This document shows positions 11,301-21,889 of a stretch of 64,000 nucleotides of DNA, piece by piece. Each line of letters starts with the position of its first letter. The first letter of the stretch is position 1. The position numbers and the translations under genes are program-made. The notes under the pieces were generated by a model. That model worked only from the letters and a program-made list of their open reading frames with translations, searched no databases and was not told where the DNA came from. This DNA is from Thermothielavioides terrestris NRRL 8126 (lineage: Eukaryota > Ascomycota > Sordariomycetes > Sordariales > Chaetomiaceae). The stretch is from the NCBI RefSeq assembly GCF_000226115.1, contig NC_016462.1:3410001-3474000 (forward strand), given 5' to 3'.

Positions 11301-12770
11301 AACAAGAGGGTCCCGCTGATTGTGCCCGAGATCTGGACGCTTCTCGTCATAGTACGCGGCGATCGCTTGCTGTTCGTATGGTGTCAGCGAGCGGCACCTC
11401 GATGAGTTGTGACAACATTGTCTCGCGGCTTACCTCGACCCACTGATACATTCAACGCCACATAGTCAGCTCATGTACAGTATGGAAGGTATTCTCGGGG
11501 TGCTTACATCCATGTTATTATATGGGATGTGAAAGTAGCGGATTCTCGTTGGATCCTTCTCGTCGCAGGCCTTTTTGGACAGAACGCTGGGAGACACTGG
11601 TGTTCGAGCGAACAGGAAGCGTATGGGTAGGCGCTGATCCGGGAATCGGCCCTTGAAGCGAATGTCGTTTTTCAGGTCCTCGTCGACCGGCGCCAGATAC
11701 GGACGACCCTCACGCAGGCTTTGAGAGGTCGACGTTCTGCTGAAGCCGGTGGCTGTGCTGGGCTGGTTGGTCACGGGGGTCGACTCCCGGGATGACATGG
11801 TCCTCGACCTGTGAAGCGCGGGTTTGTATTGTATGAGGTATGCGTTGACATCCCGTTCGAGATCATACTCGGCTTCACTGTCGCTGCTCAAGTCGCCTTT
11901 GTTGTAGAATTCCTTGATAATGGCCCGGGCCCGCCTGCGTCCCGGCTCCATGCCATTTTCGCTACTCGCGGTAGACTGAGCAGCCGTCACGGTATCCGAT
12001 GCTGTGTCTGAATCCACAGCAGCCACGTTGGCGGTGGGTTCAGAGACCTTGCGCCTCCACCGCCGAACGTGTTCTATCCCCGAGAGAAACGTCGAAGAAG
12101 ACTTCCATCTTCGCCCACTTTCCTCGACACATCGCACGAGGTGTCCTGGCTGCGCAGCCGTCTGTTGGTTTTCGGTTGTCCCGGTAGACGAGGGCATAAT
12201 TGAGGCGGGAGCCTTCGCAAGAGCGTTCCGCAGGACCTCGGTCCGCTTATACTGGGCCTCAATGGCAACAGCCACGCTTGCCCGTTTCTCTCTGACCCTC
12301 TGCTCGACCGGATCCGGCTTGTCGATTTGTGCTTGCTTGGTTCCCGCACCAGGGTCCGGGCTGGTGCCCGTGTTTGCTGGCGCAGTGGGTTTTGAATTGG
12401 CCGTTCCGTTGGCTTTTGCAGGGGCGTCCACGTTGGCGTTTGCCTTGCCGCCTGCATTGACTCCCTGGTCGCCCTCCGCGGGCTCGGAGGCGGCGGCCAT
12501 GGACTCCAGCTGATACTCATACTGCCAGATTTCGTTGCTGAGGTCGAAGAACTTGGCGCGCTCGGCAATCTCGATGCAGGCGAAGTAGTGCTTCACATGG
12601 TCCCGGATCGCCTCGGGTTTGTGCGGGAGAGCTGAGCGACAAGCTGGCGAACCGTATTCTGGATCGTATGCTGAAGGGTGCAGGTGGGTCACTGCTGAAG
12701 ACTGACGGGGCAGGAGAAGCCGACGCGGCGGAGCCTGGCTTTTGTTACCTCGTCCCGTCCCAGTGGCCAT
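8360..12770 (-). CDS. Large fungal CorA-like Mg2+/divalent metal transporter, ten exons
   Basis: Membrane metal-ion channel of the CorA superfamily with a very long N-terminal cytosolic part. I assemble ten exons: 11508-12770, 11434-11442 (9 nt), 11183-11369, 11079-11122, 10096-11022, 9964-10014, 9470-9895, 9118-9367 and 8360-9006; the count rises to ten only if an unseen 5' exon exists, so nine are supported here. The sum is 3,804 nt, 1,267 residues. The C-terminal pore unit has helix IMVFTVITIIFLPLSFIASV, then the signature FGMNN (GMN at about 1031-1033), then helix LISVPFSAGVILLSLSMAF. Conserved fungal blocks PQFWRGQQ, MPYLHWETD, VMVDQLWMWILDE and IITSFPRRYGYNKHD are in frame only with these introns. 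The tail is charged with a poly-Lys run. The donors at 11182 (GTTAGC) and 11078 (GTTGGT) are weak, and the one at 9963 is uncertain by one codon. The first ATG (12770) may not be the true start. Confidence 0.85.
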
Positions 12771-14164
12771 TGTGTTGATGGGGCTGCTTCGAAGGGTGCT
12801 TGTGCTTGCTCTGGGTTGTTCTGGCGCAGATCGGAGTATTCAGCGAGCCTGGGGGAACAGCAAGACTGGAGTATATGAGCAGCCTGGCCAGACTCGCCGG
12901 CAATCGCAGCAAGGCTGCCGGCTGTCGCACGGCATTTAGGACCGGCCCGAGCTACGCGCGGTTCAAGCAGGAAACGGACCACCCGAAAGTGCAGCCCTTC
13001 AGCTTGTCCTTGCGGGGCAGTGAAACGTGAAACGGGCCGCCTCCAATAGGGGATGGGGATGGCCCAGCTGAAATGCCGACCCTGCATATCCGGCGCAGGG
13101 GGTATGCACCCTCGGCGGCTGGCCTGGCGGTCGACCAATGCCGCCGCGGGAGACGGGAAGGCCCCGGAGACACCGGCCAACATCAGCGGCACGAGCCGTC
13201 GGAGGAATTGGCTTCTAATTTCATCGCGAGGCTCCAACGGTGGAGCCGGTGCATGAGTACGGGATATATAGATTCCAATCGATATACGGCGCCTGGATAT
13301 TGACGTCTTGCTGTCGCTGCCCAATTGCATCTCGCTCCGGGGCTATGGGACGCCTCATGATTGGGAGACCCTCGGCGGCTAGGTAAGCGACCGAGGGCAC
13401 GCAGCTGCAGGGGCTGCAGAGTCGAAGCTCGCGCAAGTCCAGACCACAGCCCCAGCCCGTCTTGATTGCAGCGAGAACAGTTGCGCTACTCAAGCCGGCC
13501 TCCTCAGGCGCGCCTCCGAGGACGCGACACTCGGAGCCGGCGGCTACTAGCCGCGGACGCGCAGGAGCGAGCGCACGATAGGCCTGATGCAGCTGTTTCC
13601 CTCCAATTTTACTGCCTTGTGTACTTGGTGACGGAGCAAGGATCCCCCAAACACCGTTTAACGCTGCCTGTGCATGATGAGAATAGCTATGTTGCGCACG
13701 TAACTGAGTCGGCCGGCGACATGCCCGTTTAGTTGAGCTGGTCAAGCTCACCAAGCACTGGAAGAACGGGCGGAAGCACCTATGGCGTCTGGCGTCATTG
13801 GCCAGCAGTATGGACGTGCTGTTGGGCCAACTGCACGACATACGGATGAGCACATGGGGGTGTAACCCAGTGATCATCGAGACGTCATAGGAGAGAAACC
13901 CCCAACCTGGGGCTGCCGCCGACCTCTTTCAGACATGGCGACTCAAGTTTCTGGCCAACTTGCCGAGTGAACTTCGCTCATGCTTTCACGCTATCTTGCA
14001 GGTAAATGCAGGGCATCCGTTTGCCAATTCGCTCCCGGGCGCTGCCTCTAACTATTTGTCGTCGAAGTGTCACCACGCTTTTGCCTGGTCGACAGTCAGG
14101 GAACCAGATATTGAACAGAACTTTCTCAGCACGCAATTCGTCGCACAAGAGCATAGTCCCAGAC
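12771..14164. other. Intergenic region, CorA-like gene to short-chain dehydrogenase
   Basis: Divergent promoter region. Long open frames here have no recognisable family, poor composition and non-ATG starts; I do not support any as genes. An additional 5' exon of the CorA-like gene could lie in the first few hundred bases. Confidence 0.5.
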
Positions 14165-15356
14165 ATGCAGACTATCAAAGTACGACGCTCTGGCTCAGAT
14201 TGAGGGACGCAAAAGGGGTGTTACTAACCAATCCTGCCAGGACACGCTCGCCGAGAACCTCGGCGGACCGGCCACCCTGCTCGGGTCGCACCAGTTCAAG
14301 CTGGACGACTGCCCGGACCTCTCGGGAAAAGTGGCTGTCGTGACCGGAGGAAGCGAAGGGATCGGCTTCGGGGTGACGTACACGCTTCTCAAGCACAACA
14401 TCGCCAAGCTCTTCATCCTCTCCAAGTCGAAGGAGGTCGTTGACGGCGCAAAGGATGCCATGGCCAAGGAGCTCGGCCAAGACAAAGCCGACCGCACGGT
14501 CTGGATGGAGTGCGACCTCAGCGATTGGGTACGGGTCAAGGATGTCGCCGAGGCGATCAAGCGCGAGGCCAGCCGACTCGATATCCTCGTCAACAACGCC
14601 GGGCGGGGCATCATGCCGGCGGAGTTCACGCCGCTCGGCGTGGACCGGCACATGGCCGTCAACCACATAGGCCACGTGGTGCTGACGAGCCACCTGCTGC
14701 CGCTCATGAAGCGCACGGCCGAGCAGGGCCACACGGTGCGCATCAGCAACCAGGCCAGCAACGTGCACTACCAGGCGCCGGCGGAGACGCGGTTCGCCAG
14801 CCTCGAGGAGATCAACACCGATGTAGGGCCCAACGGGCAGTACGGGCGGAGCAAGCTGGCGGCGATTCTGTACGCGCGGTATTTCGACCGCAATGTGACC
14901 AAGAAGGGGCATCCGAACGTGCTGATGAACGCGACGCACCCGGGGCTGGTGAGCACCAAGCAGAGCCGGACGTCCATCTTCGAGGCGTGAGTGTGCATGG
15001 CGTGCCGCCGTTTTTTTTTTTTTTTTTTTTTTTTTTTCTTTCCTTGCAGCTCGACCTGCTCACTAATGCGAGACGGCAGCTTCCCGCTTGGAGGCTACGC
15101 CATGTCTCATGGCATCGAGCCGTTCAAAAAAGACCAGTTCGAGGGAGCGGTCCCCACCATCTACGCGGTGACCACGACCAAGGAGTCGGGCCAGTACATT
15201 TGCGCGCCGGCCATTCCCGAGGCGGGCAGCGACTTGTCGCAGAGCGAGGAGCTGGCCGACAATCTGATGGAGCTCACCAGGAATGTTGTCAGGGAGAAAA
15301 CGCGCAGCGAGTCGGCGGACAAGGGGTGTCCGTTTGACGACCTTGTGCTGCACTGA
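14165..15356 (+). CDS. Short-chain dehydrogenase/reductase (SDR, retinol-dehydrogenase-like)
   Basis: NAD(P)-dependent oxidoreductase of unknown substrate. Exons 14165-14179, 14241-14986 and 15080-15356 give 345 residues. The five-codon first exon (MQTIK) joins across a 61-bp intron to DTLAENLGG. The Rossmann nucleotide motif TGGSEGIG lies at 40-47, NNAG follows, then the substrate-side Ser in RISNQASN and the catalytic Tyr and Lys in QYGRSK. The C-terminal part (PLGGYAMSHGIEPFKKDQFE) is typical of the fungal group to which I assign it. Intron 2 (14987-15079) holds a run of 27 T. Two acceptors are usable in the same phase: 15079, which I chose because the sequence then reads FPLGGYAM, and 15049, which would add ten residues. 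The gene ends in -LVLH with no targeting signal. Confidence 0.9.
15011..15037. repeat. Poly(T) tract, 27 nt, inside an SDR intron
   Basis: Uninterrupted T run located 12 nt before the proximal acceptor TTGCAG (15044-15049). It acts as an exaggerated polypyrimidine tract between donor 14987 and the two candidate acceptors. Confidence 0.95.
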
Positions 15357-16717
15357 CTGCTGACCCTTTCTGCTGACCCTGCTGCCCCTGCTGGAGGAAC
15401 CGAAAAATGTGAGCCGTCGGTCTGGGTGGTTCACTGGTGCGTGGGGTACTGCAACGCCAACTGGCTGGTTTGGCTGACCGCCTCAGCGATAGTGGAGACG
15501 GTGGCCTGCAAGACGCAGGGAACAACGGGGCCCGATTGCCAACCAAACGATGAGATGTTGCTTGCTGCTGGATCCAACAAGAAAAAGCCGTCGACGGAGA
15601 GGTTCTGGTCCAGTTGAACGAAAAAAAATCTCCCGCGTGCACCTCCTGACGGAGCTCCGCAAACAAACGCAGGCTGAGCATTGGAGATCGTCCGCGGGGT
15701 TTTTTCAATTGGAAGTTGTGCCAGAGTTCGTCCGTATCTTCCAGGTTGGTTCGTTTGCTGAAGCAAGGGATGAACGTCGCCAATCCCTCCATCTTGATGT
15801 CGACCCGGGAAAAAAAGTCATGACTGCTGCAAGCCCTGCCACCCTCCAGTACACTAATGTTCTCGCGGGTCCATGGACGGCACGGCTTGGGCGGGACGGA
15901 TTGGAGTTACTACGGAATACACTCCTGTTAGCTGGGCTCAGACCCCTTTTCGTTGCAGGCCCCTTGATTTCGAAGGTGCCGTGACGGACGGGACTGCTGG
16001 GAGTGGTTGCGGTCTTGCGTTCCCACTGGCGGTGGGCGGAGGTGATGGGCACGCTGATTGGAAGGCACATGCAGCCCCTGCCGTCCCCTCCGGTCCCCTG
16101 TCGTTGTTGGAAACGTTGCTGTGCCTGCTCTCGAGAGGCTTGGCAGTCGAGAAAAGAAAAATGGGCAGTGAGGGAGAATTGCCTCCCGAGGTCTCCTCCC
16201 GTGCAAAACCAAGCATACATTACTTGCTAGATCACGGCTCGGATACAAAATCGCGAGCCCGGCTTTGGCATGTTTGGCTTGCGCGTGTGTCCGTTGCCCA
16301 GGCACGGAATGGATGAGACACTCAATCCCGCCATTCCCTCATTCCAAGTGGATGGGAACCTCTGCAGGGATTCTGCCTGCCTCTTGGAGTCTGGGGTTCC
16401 CAGAACGGCTGGGCCCCTGCTGCCTCCCGCTGACGCTAGCCGAGTTGGGCGCTAGGCCCTCCCAAGCTAGCAGCAGTTCCTGCAAGCACTTTGGCTCCCC
16501 ATGCCAATTCCCAGCTCGCGTCCCCACAGCCAGCGCGAACCGACGAACCATGCGGCGCCGATTGCTCGTTGCAGCTGCCTTTCGCCTTCGTCTTTTCTGA
16601 TACGTCTCTTTCCTTTTCCCATGCTCCCCGTCACTCAATCTTTCCAATTGCAACTTGGCTGAGCCACCTCGCTCTTCCCCTCCAACCTTCCTGACCTCGC
16701 TGTGCGCGGCGGCCAAG
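15357..16717. other. Intergenic region, long 5' flank of the Cnn_1N-like gene
   Basis: Contains CT-rich stretches near 16600-16690 just upstream of the next start codon, as is common in fungal 5' UTRs. I see no gene, RNA or repeat here. Confidence 0.6.
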
Positions 16718-19624
16718 ATGGATGCCTACGGCGCACCCTCCAGGCCCGGCACCAGCTTGGCCAGGACACACCGCGCACACTCTACCGATCACCCACACTC
16801 TCCGTCCTACCCATTGTCGCCTCTGCTCCAGGAGAGGCTCCAACGGTCGCGGCGGGTCGAGAACGAGCGGATGGCCGCCCAGTCCAGCTCCGACATGCTG
16901 GCCTCGTCCACAAGCTCTCGCCATGTAGGGAGCCCTTCCCCCGCCGACAGCCCGCGACCTCGGTCGAGCGGAGGGCCCGAGGCTGCGAAGCCAAAGAAGG
17001 GCCTGAGCGTCAAAGAGGTGGAGCAGACCTTGTCCACTTTGCACAAGCAGAACTTCGACCTGAAGCTCGAACTGTACCACCGGAGAGAGCGGCAAACTGC
17101 CCTTGAGGAGCGGATCGAGGAACTGGAGCGCGAGGCGAAGGAGCGAGACGACCTGAACGATTCCCTCGTCAGAGAGCTCGAGAAGCGGGACAAAGCCGTC
17201 GAGGATGCAGTAGCCATGATCCTGGCCTTGGAGAAACGGGTCGAGCAGCTCCTCCTCGAGAGGAAGATGGCCCGCCAGGTGGAGGCCGAAGGGACCGCAT
17301 CCCCCCACGTCGACTCGGCGGCTGTTACGCCAGCAGCGAGGAAAACTGGCACCTTTGAGCCGTCGCCGCTGGTTGAGTCGAGGACACCCACACGCCTGCC
17401 GAGCTTTGTTTCTGAGCAGAGCGAAAACCTTCAGCACCTTAGAAGTGTGTATCTTGGTGCCGGCGACAGCAACCTCAGCCTGCCCCGGCTGGTTGGGGAC
17501 ACGCCTGACACCACCCGCACGGACCCCAGGCTAGCCAGCCCTGCATTGAGCGACCTCAGCGAGAGCTCGTTTACCAGCATCTATGGCCGCGAGAGGACCG
17601 GTGAGGTCTCGTCGCCCTCAAGGAGCGGTGCGTTGCCCGGGAATGAGCCGTCTAGGACTGTGTTGCCAGCACTGGAATCCCAAAACCGAGTCAGGTCTTC
17701 GACGCCGAGGCAATACCTCCGCCCGTCCAGCTCCCGTGCGGCGAGCGGGCAGTTTCACAACATCGGCGACGTTCTGGGCATTGAATCCTCGCCTCTGCAG
17801 CTGGTGGAGAAGATGAGTATCACGCGTATGGCGGCCATGAGGAAATCGCCAAGACCGACAACAGCGACTCGGGACAAGGACTCGTCGCCATTTACGCGGC
17901 CTCCAACATCACAGGCACAGCCCAAGACTAAAAAGGAGAAGCGGGAGGCCTTGGAGAGAGTCCTCACTCAGGGACATTTCAACAGCCCTCAGGCACTGCC
18001 CCCCACACCGGACACCCTTTCAACCACGACGCTGGGGCAGAACGATACTCCGTCCAAGGAGCAGGTCCGAGAAGATGAGCGAGGCTATCAGCCAACAACC
18101 CAGGCGACCGCGGCGAGAGTTCCGACGGGAGACGAGCATCCGCCGTCGGCCCGAACAGCGCCACCCGCATCCGCCGCAGCGCATAATAGCCGGAAACAGG
18201 TCCAGACCCTCAACGATCAGCTCTCCGCCATGCCGGATTCGGGCCAGTCGCGTCCGGATGCGCAGGCAATGAATGCTCGCAGTCGCGATGCCAGCGGTCG
18301 TGGGGTGGATATCCTGGGCCACAAACGGAGGGATTCGACCACCTCGAGCGTGGACACATGGCTCCGAGAGAGTCTAAAACCAGACAGCATGGATGCGCTG
18401 GACCCCATGAGTTCTGTGTCGCAAACACATGCGAGTGCCGGGAACGGCCGCATTTCACCGGATCTCTTCTCGTTTCCCACCTCCGCGGCAGGCTGGGCAG
18501 CCCACGCCATGTTCGGATCCCTCGGAGGGAAGGGCTACATCAGCGCCGGCGGCAAGCCCCCCTCGGCGACACCGATCGCCGACATGCTGGATGCTATCGG
18601 CGCATCCGTGCCTCCAACGCCCGGCCGTGGCCCTGGACGCTTCACCCCGACGCTCTACACCGGCCCCACCGCGCCGCCACCTCCGAATCGACGCTCCAGT
18701 CTTCAGGCCCGGACCGGTGCGACGGCAGATGCCGCACCCGAAACGGAAGGCATCTCGCCACCGTCAGCCCGGCCGGCCATAGGAGCCTCGGCGCAAACGA
18801 AGGGCTCCGCTCGCGCCAATCGAGCGCGAAGCAACAGCACCGACGTGCGACCGCCTCCGCGGCATCTCACCGAGCTCGGCCTGAAACAAGACCGAGCCAG
18901 GACCGTGCCGCCCAAGCAGGTCCACCTCCCGCCCCCGCTGCCCAAGCAAGACCCGCCCTCACAGCAGCAGGACGCACCGTCCCAACCCCTTGCCAAACAG
19001 CGACACTACCCCCCCACCGCCAGCCAGGGCTCCCGCCCGCGCTCGCGCGGCCTCAACAGCTTCTTCCGCCGCTCGACCGGGTCCGCAGACATGACGCAGC
19101 CCCCCGCGCCGCCGGCGAGCGCCCCGCCGACGCAGACGGCTTTCAGACCGCCGCCGCAGACCCAGCCGCCGCACCCGCCGATGGGGATCCCGTCGTGGGT
19201 GCGCCGCAGCTCGCTCGCGGCCGCCGAGGACGACGCCTGCCGCGCGAGCGCCACGCCGCCACCCATTCTGCGGAACAAGGTCACCTCCTCGGCGGCGGCA
19301 GCAGCGGCTGGGGTGGAGAACGACGAAGATGGTGGCGTCGCGCTTCATGCCACGTCCGGCGCAGCAGCAGCAGCTGCTGGCCGTGTTGGTGGCGGCGAAG
19401 GGGGAGTGGTTCTGGGTGCGGTACCCGGCTCTGCGCCGACGAAGGCCGCCTCCTCGCGCAAGTCGTGGGGCGGCGGTAGCGGGAGCGGGGAGGGCGGGCC
19501 GGAGAACGGCGGCGGGGGCGTGCCGATCGGGAATAGCACTGGGGGAGCAAGCGCGGGCGGCGGCGGGAAGAGGAAGTGGCTTGGCCTCGGCCGAGTGGGC
19601 AGCTTGCGGAACCGTGGGGCGTAG
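16718..19624 (+). CDS. Disordered protein with Cnn_1N/CM1-like coiled coil (probable MTOC factor)
   Basis: Intronless gene for 968 residues. Near the N-terminus GLSVKEVEQTLSTLHKQNF (about 95-113) followed by DLKLELYHRRERQ and a heptad-rich segment to about residue 188 matches the Cnn_1N (CM1) pattern found in centrosomin, Mto1/Pcp1 and Aspergillus ApsB. That motif recruits the gamma-tubulin complex. The remaining 780 residues are low-complexity, rich in Ser, Pro, Arg and Ala, with many SP/TP sites and PPPP stretches, and end in a Gly-rich basic tail (GGGGKRKWLGLGRVGSLRNR). The start at 16718 (CCAAGATGG) is preferred to an in-frame ATG-less extension upstream. Function at the spindle pole or septal organising centre is inference from one motif; the disordered tail carries no other domain I can name. 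Confidence 0.8.
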   Translation: MDAYGAPSRPGTSLARTHRAHSTDHPHSPSYPLSPLLQERLQRSRRVENERMAAQSSSDMLASSTSSRHVGSPSPADSPRPRSSGGPEAAKPKKGLSVKEVEQTLSTLHKQNFDLKLELYHRRERQTALEERIEELEREAKERDDLNDSLVRELEKRDKAVEDAVAMILALEKRVEQLLLERKMARQVEAEGTASPHVDSAAVTPAARKTGTFEPSPLVESRTPTRLPSFVSEQSENLQHLRSVYLGAGDSNLSLPRLVGDTPDTTRTDPRLASPALSDLSESSFTSIYGRERTGEVSSPSRSGALPGNEPSRTVLPALESQNRVRSSTPRQYLRPSSSRAASGQFHNIGDVLGIESSPLQLVEKMSITRMAAMRKSPRPTTATRDKDSSPFTRPPTSQAQPKTKKEKREALERVLTQGHFNSPQALPPTPDTLSTTTLGQNDTPSKEQVREDERGYQPTTQATAARVPTGDEHPPSARTAPPASAAAHNSRKQVQTLNDQLSAMPDSGQSRPDAQAMNARSRDASGRGVDILGHKRRDSTTSSVDTWLRESLKPDSMDALDPMSSVSQTHASAGNGRISPDLFSFPTSAAGWAAHAMFGSLGGKGYISAGGKPPSATPIADMLDAIGASVPPTPGRGPGRFTPTLYTGPTAPPPPNRRSSLQARTGATADAAPETEGISPPSARPAIGASAQTKGSARANRARSNSTDVRPPPRHLTELGLKQDRARTVPPKQVHLPPPLPKQDPPSQQQDAPSQPLAKQRHYPPTASQGSRPRSRGLNSFFRRSTGSADMTQPPAPPASAPPTQTAFRPPPQTQPPHPPMGIPSWVRRSSLAAAEDDACRASATPPPILRNKVTSSAAAAAAGVENDEDGGVALHATSGAAAAAAGRVGGGEGGVVLGAVPGSAPTKAASSRKSWGGGSGSGEGGPENGGGGVPIGNSTGGASAGGGGKRKWLGLGRVGSLRNRGA

Positions 19625-20702
19625 AGTGCCTGTGGGCGGGTGGTGGACGTTGCCGGGCAGGTTTCCGTTCCTTTCTTCTTACACTATGTTCTCGCCCCGT
19701 TGGCCCCGGTTGGACTTCGGCGCTGTAGCGCTGTCCTTTTCTGCTTGGCGCTGGCAGCTGTGATGAATGCGGGTTTGGCGAGGAGTTTCAGGTTCAGGCT
19801 TGGGCTTTGGAAGCTTGTCTTGGCGTCCTCTGCTTTTTGGCGCTCTCGGCCTTTAAAGGGTTGGCTTGGGTTGCTTTTGGCGTTTGCGGGAAAGAAAACG
19901 TGGTCCGGCGTGGCCCTTGGTTTACCTACCTAGAGATGGCAGCCACAGGCACTCCCTGATTTGATGATCACTTTCAGCTCTGCTCGCTGTACTCTAGACG
20001 AATAGCACACAAGTTGCTCACCAAGGTCAAGTAGTTATCTCTCTCACAGGAGAGAGACAGATTTCGATCACCTGGCCTTCACAGTACTGGTTCACGAATT
20101 GGTGGGCACCGGAATCGCCGCCTGATGTACGGATACGGGGCTCAACTCAAACCTGAAGATGGCACGAATCACTCACCTCCGCCCCCACCACATTCACGAA
20201 TTGCGGGAATGGGTCCCCGGAGCAGTAGCATCCAGCAGGGCTGAGCACGTAGCTCTCTGCGGTGGGAGGCCCTTAACTCACTGGATCCATGATATCTGGT
20301 CCCTGATATAAAGGGCCGGGAACGCCCGGCGCGTCAAGTCCCGCCGCGACACGGAATGGTGGTGAGTGGGTGAACAGGATTCATTCCGAATCCCGGGAGG
20401 CTGCTCGAAATGGTTTTGGAATCCTTCGCACGCCAACACCACTTGGCCGCTTACTCTGCAGAAGGACAAGCCGAATTTATCACGGTTCTACAGCCGGGTT
20501 GGCTGAGTAAAAATATTTCCGTTCTTATAAATCGCTGTGTCACCTGTTTTCCTAGATATGCCAAGTTTCCCTTAAAGAGGGGACGAAGACGGTGCGGACT
20601 GCTGGGCCTCCGCCATTTTCATCCGCTTCATTCTGGATCCAATCATCTGATCCCCGTGAGTGCCGAAGACAGCAGGGCCTGGTCGGCCGGACCTTCAGCA
20701 TC
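19625..20702. other. Intergenic region
   Basis: No supported gene. Contains short GT-rich and T-rich stretches after the upstream gene and a mixed-composition stretch that ends in the dispersed repeat at 20703. Confidence 0.55.
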
Positions 20703-20944
20703 ATTGAAGCGAAGCTTAAAGATGAAGCTCCGTAACAGTGGTTACATACATATAGTGTATACACTGTAGGAGCGAAGCTAAGCTTCGCTTTATTTACCGG
20801 GCAAATCCTCCAGAGTTTTTAGTGTTTCGATTGGTCGAGAGGCCCAAATCATATGACTTAGCGCGGTTTGTACAGTGCCAATTTCTCTGTAAATTACCAC
20901 GCGCTTCGCTTCACACTTACGGGGGCAGACAGTCACCGTAGGGT
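20703..20944 (-). repeat. Dispersed ~250-bp repeat, uninterrupted copy
   Basis: Read on the minus strand, this 242-bp block aligns with the split copy at 29203-29315 plus 31246-31390. Shared landmarks in order are accctaYggYgactgtctgcc, gtgaagcgaag, acagagaaatt, gcactgtacaaa, tttgggcctctcgacca, ggaggatttgcc, tgaagc or aagcgaagct and gagcttcatctttaagcttcg. It carries a single GCCTCT where the other copy is interrupted, so it records the empty target site. Both ends contain gaagcgaag in inverted orientation, but clear terminal inverted repeats or a target duplication are not visible; a MITE, SINE or LTR fragment are all possible. It ends about 40 bp before the start of the next gene. Confidence 0.85.
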
Positions 20945-20985
20945 CTAGTATTCCGGGGCAGTATACCAGAACCACGCCGACGACC

Positions 20986-21889
20986 ATGAAGCTGATCGTC
21001 GCCGGATCCACCGGCTTCGTGGCGACCGAGGTCATTCGCCAGGCGCTTGCCAACCCGGCCGTCGCGTCTGTTGTCGCCCTGGGCCGTCGCAAAGCCCCGG
21101 AGCCGCAGAGGTTGGATCCCGGAGCCGACGTGTCGAAGTTCACGTCGGTCGTCCTGGAAAACTTCGACAATGAGTATCCCGAGAGCGTGAAGGGGGCGCT
21201 GGCCGGGGCCGATGCGTGCATCTGGTAGGATGTTGCGTTTGTCGTCTGGCTCTGTCCTCAGGAGGGACTGTCTGCTCACTTGGGCCCGACTATTTATTTG
21301 TCTAGGACAATTGCGGTCACGCCAAGCAAGTCAAAGACGGTGCCCCGCGAGCAGGTGATCAAGGTCTCTCGTGACTACGCCGTCAAGTGCCTGGAGACCC
21401 TGTCGCGGCTGCCCCGCGAGGGTGATAGCAAGAAACCGCTCCGCTTCATCTACATCAGCGGCCACAAGGCCGAGCGGGACCAGAGCAAGAAGCCTCTTAT
21501 TATAGGCGACTACCTTCTGATTCGCGTATGGCACTCTCCCACCCTCGTATTTGTCCCACCTACCTGATGTGCCCCTCTGTAACTGACCTCGGTCGTGCTT
21601 CGCGCTCGCTCCACAGGGAGAAGCGGAAACACGCATCCTCGAAACAGCCAAACAAACCGGCGGCGCCGTGCAGGCGGCCGTGGCCAAGCCGGGCCTTATC
21701 TCTGGGCCGGGCAAGAAGACGTCGTGGCTGCAGCGCACCTTGCTCTCGCTCATCGGCCTGCCGAGTATTGAGGTCAGCGAGATTGCCGCTGCGCTGCTGC
21801 AGCAAGCTGTGAAGGGGGTCGAAAAGGAGACGCTGTCCAACGACGATATGATCAGAATTGCGCGCGAGGTGTCGGCCGGGAACAAGTAA
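20986..21889 (+). CDS. NAD(P)-binding Rossmann protein (NmrA/epimerase-like)
   Basis: Small nucleotide-binding oxidoreductase or regulator. Exons 20986-21224, 21306-21525 and 21617-21889 (introns 81 and 91 bp, GTAGGA and GTATGG donors) give 243 residues. The N-terminus MKLIVAGSTGFVATEVIRQA carries the GxxGxxA dinucleotide motif of the extended/atypical SDRs. Later blocks are RFIYISGHKAERD, KPGLISGPGK and a C-terminal helix EIAAALLQQAVKG. The Tyr-x-x-x-Lys pair of active SDRs is not evident, so it may sense or bind NAD(P) rather than catalyse. The start is only about 40 bp after a dispersed repeat, which therefore supplies its promoter-proximal DNA. Similar fungal proteins are annotated only as hypothetical or nucleoside-diphosphate-sugar epimerase; the substrate is unknown. 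Confidence 0.8.

Noticed and set aside
13221..13877. 218-codon minus-strand open frame between the CorA-like and SDR genes
   Set aside because: No family resemblance and irregular composition; it probably reflects GC-rich spacer DNA.
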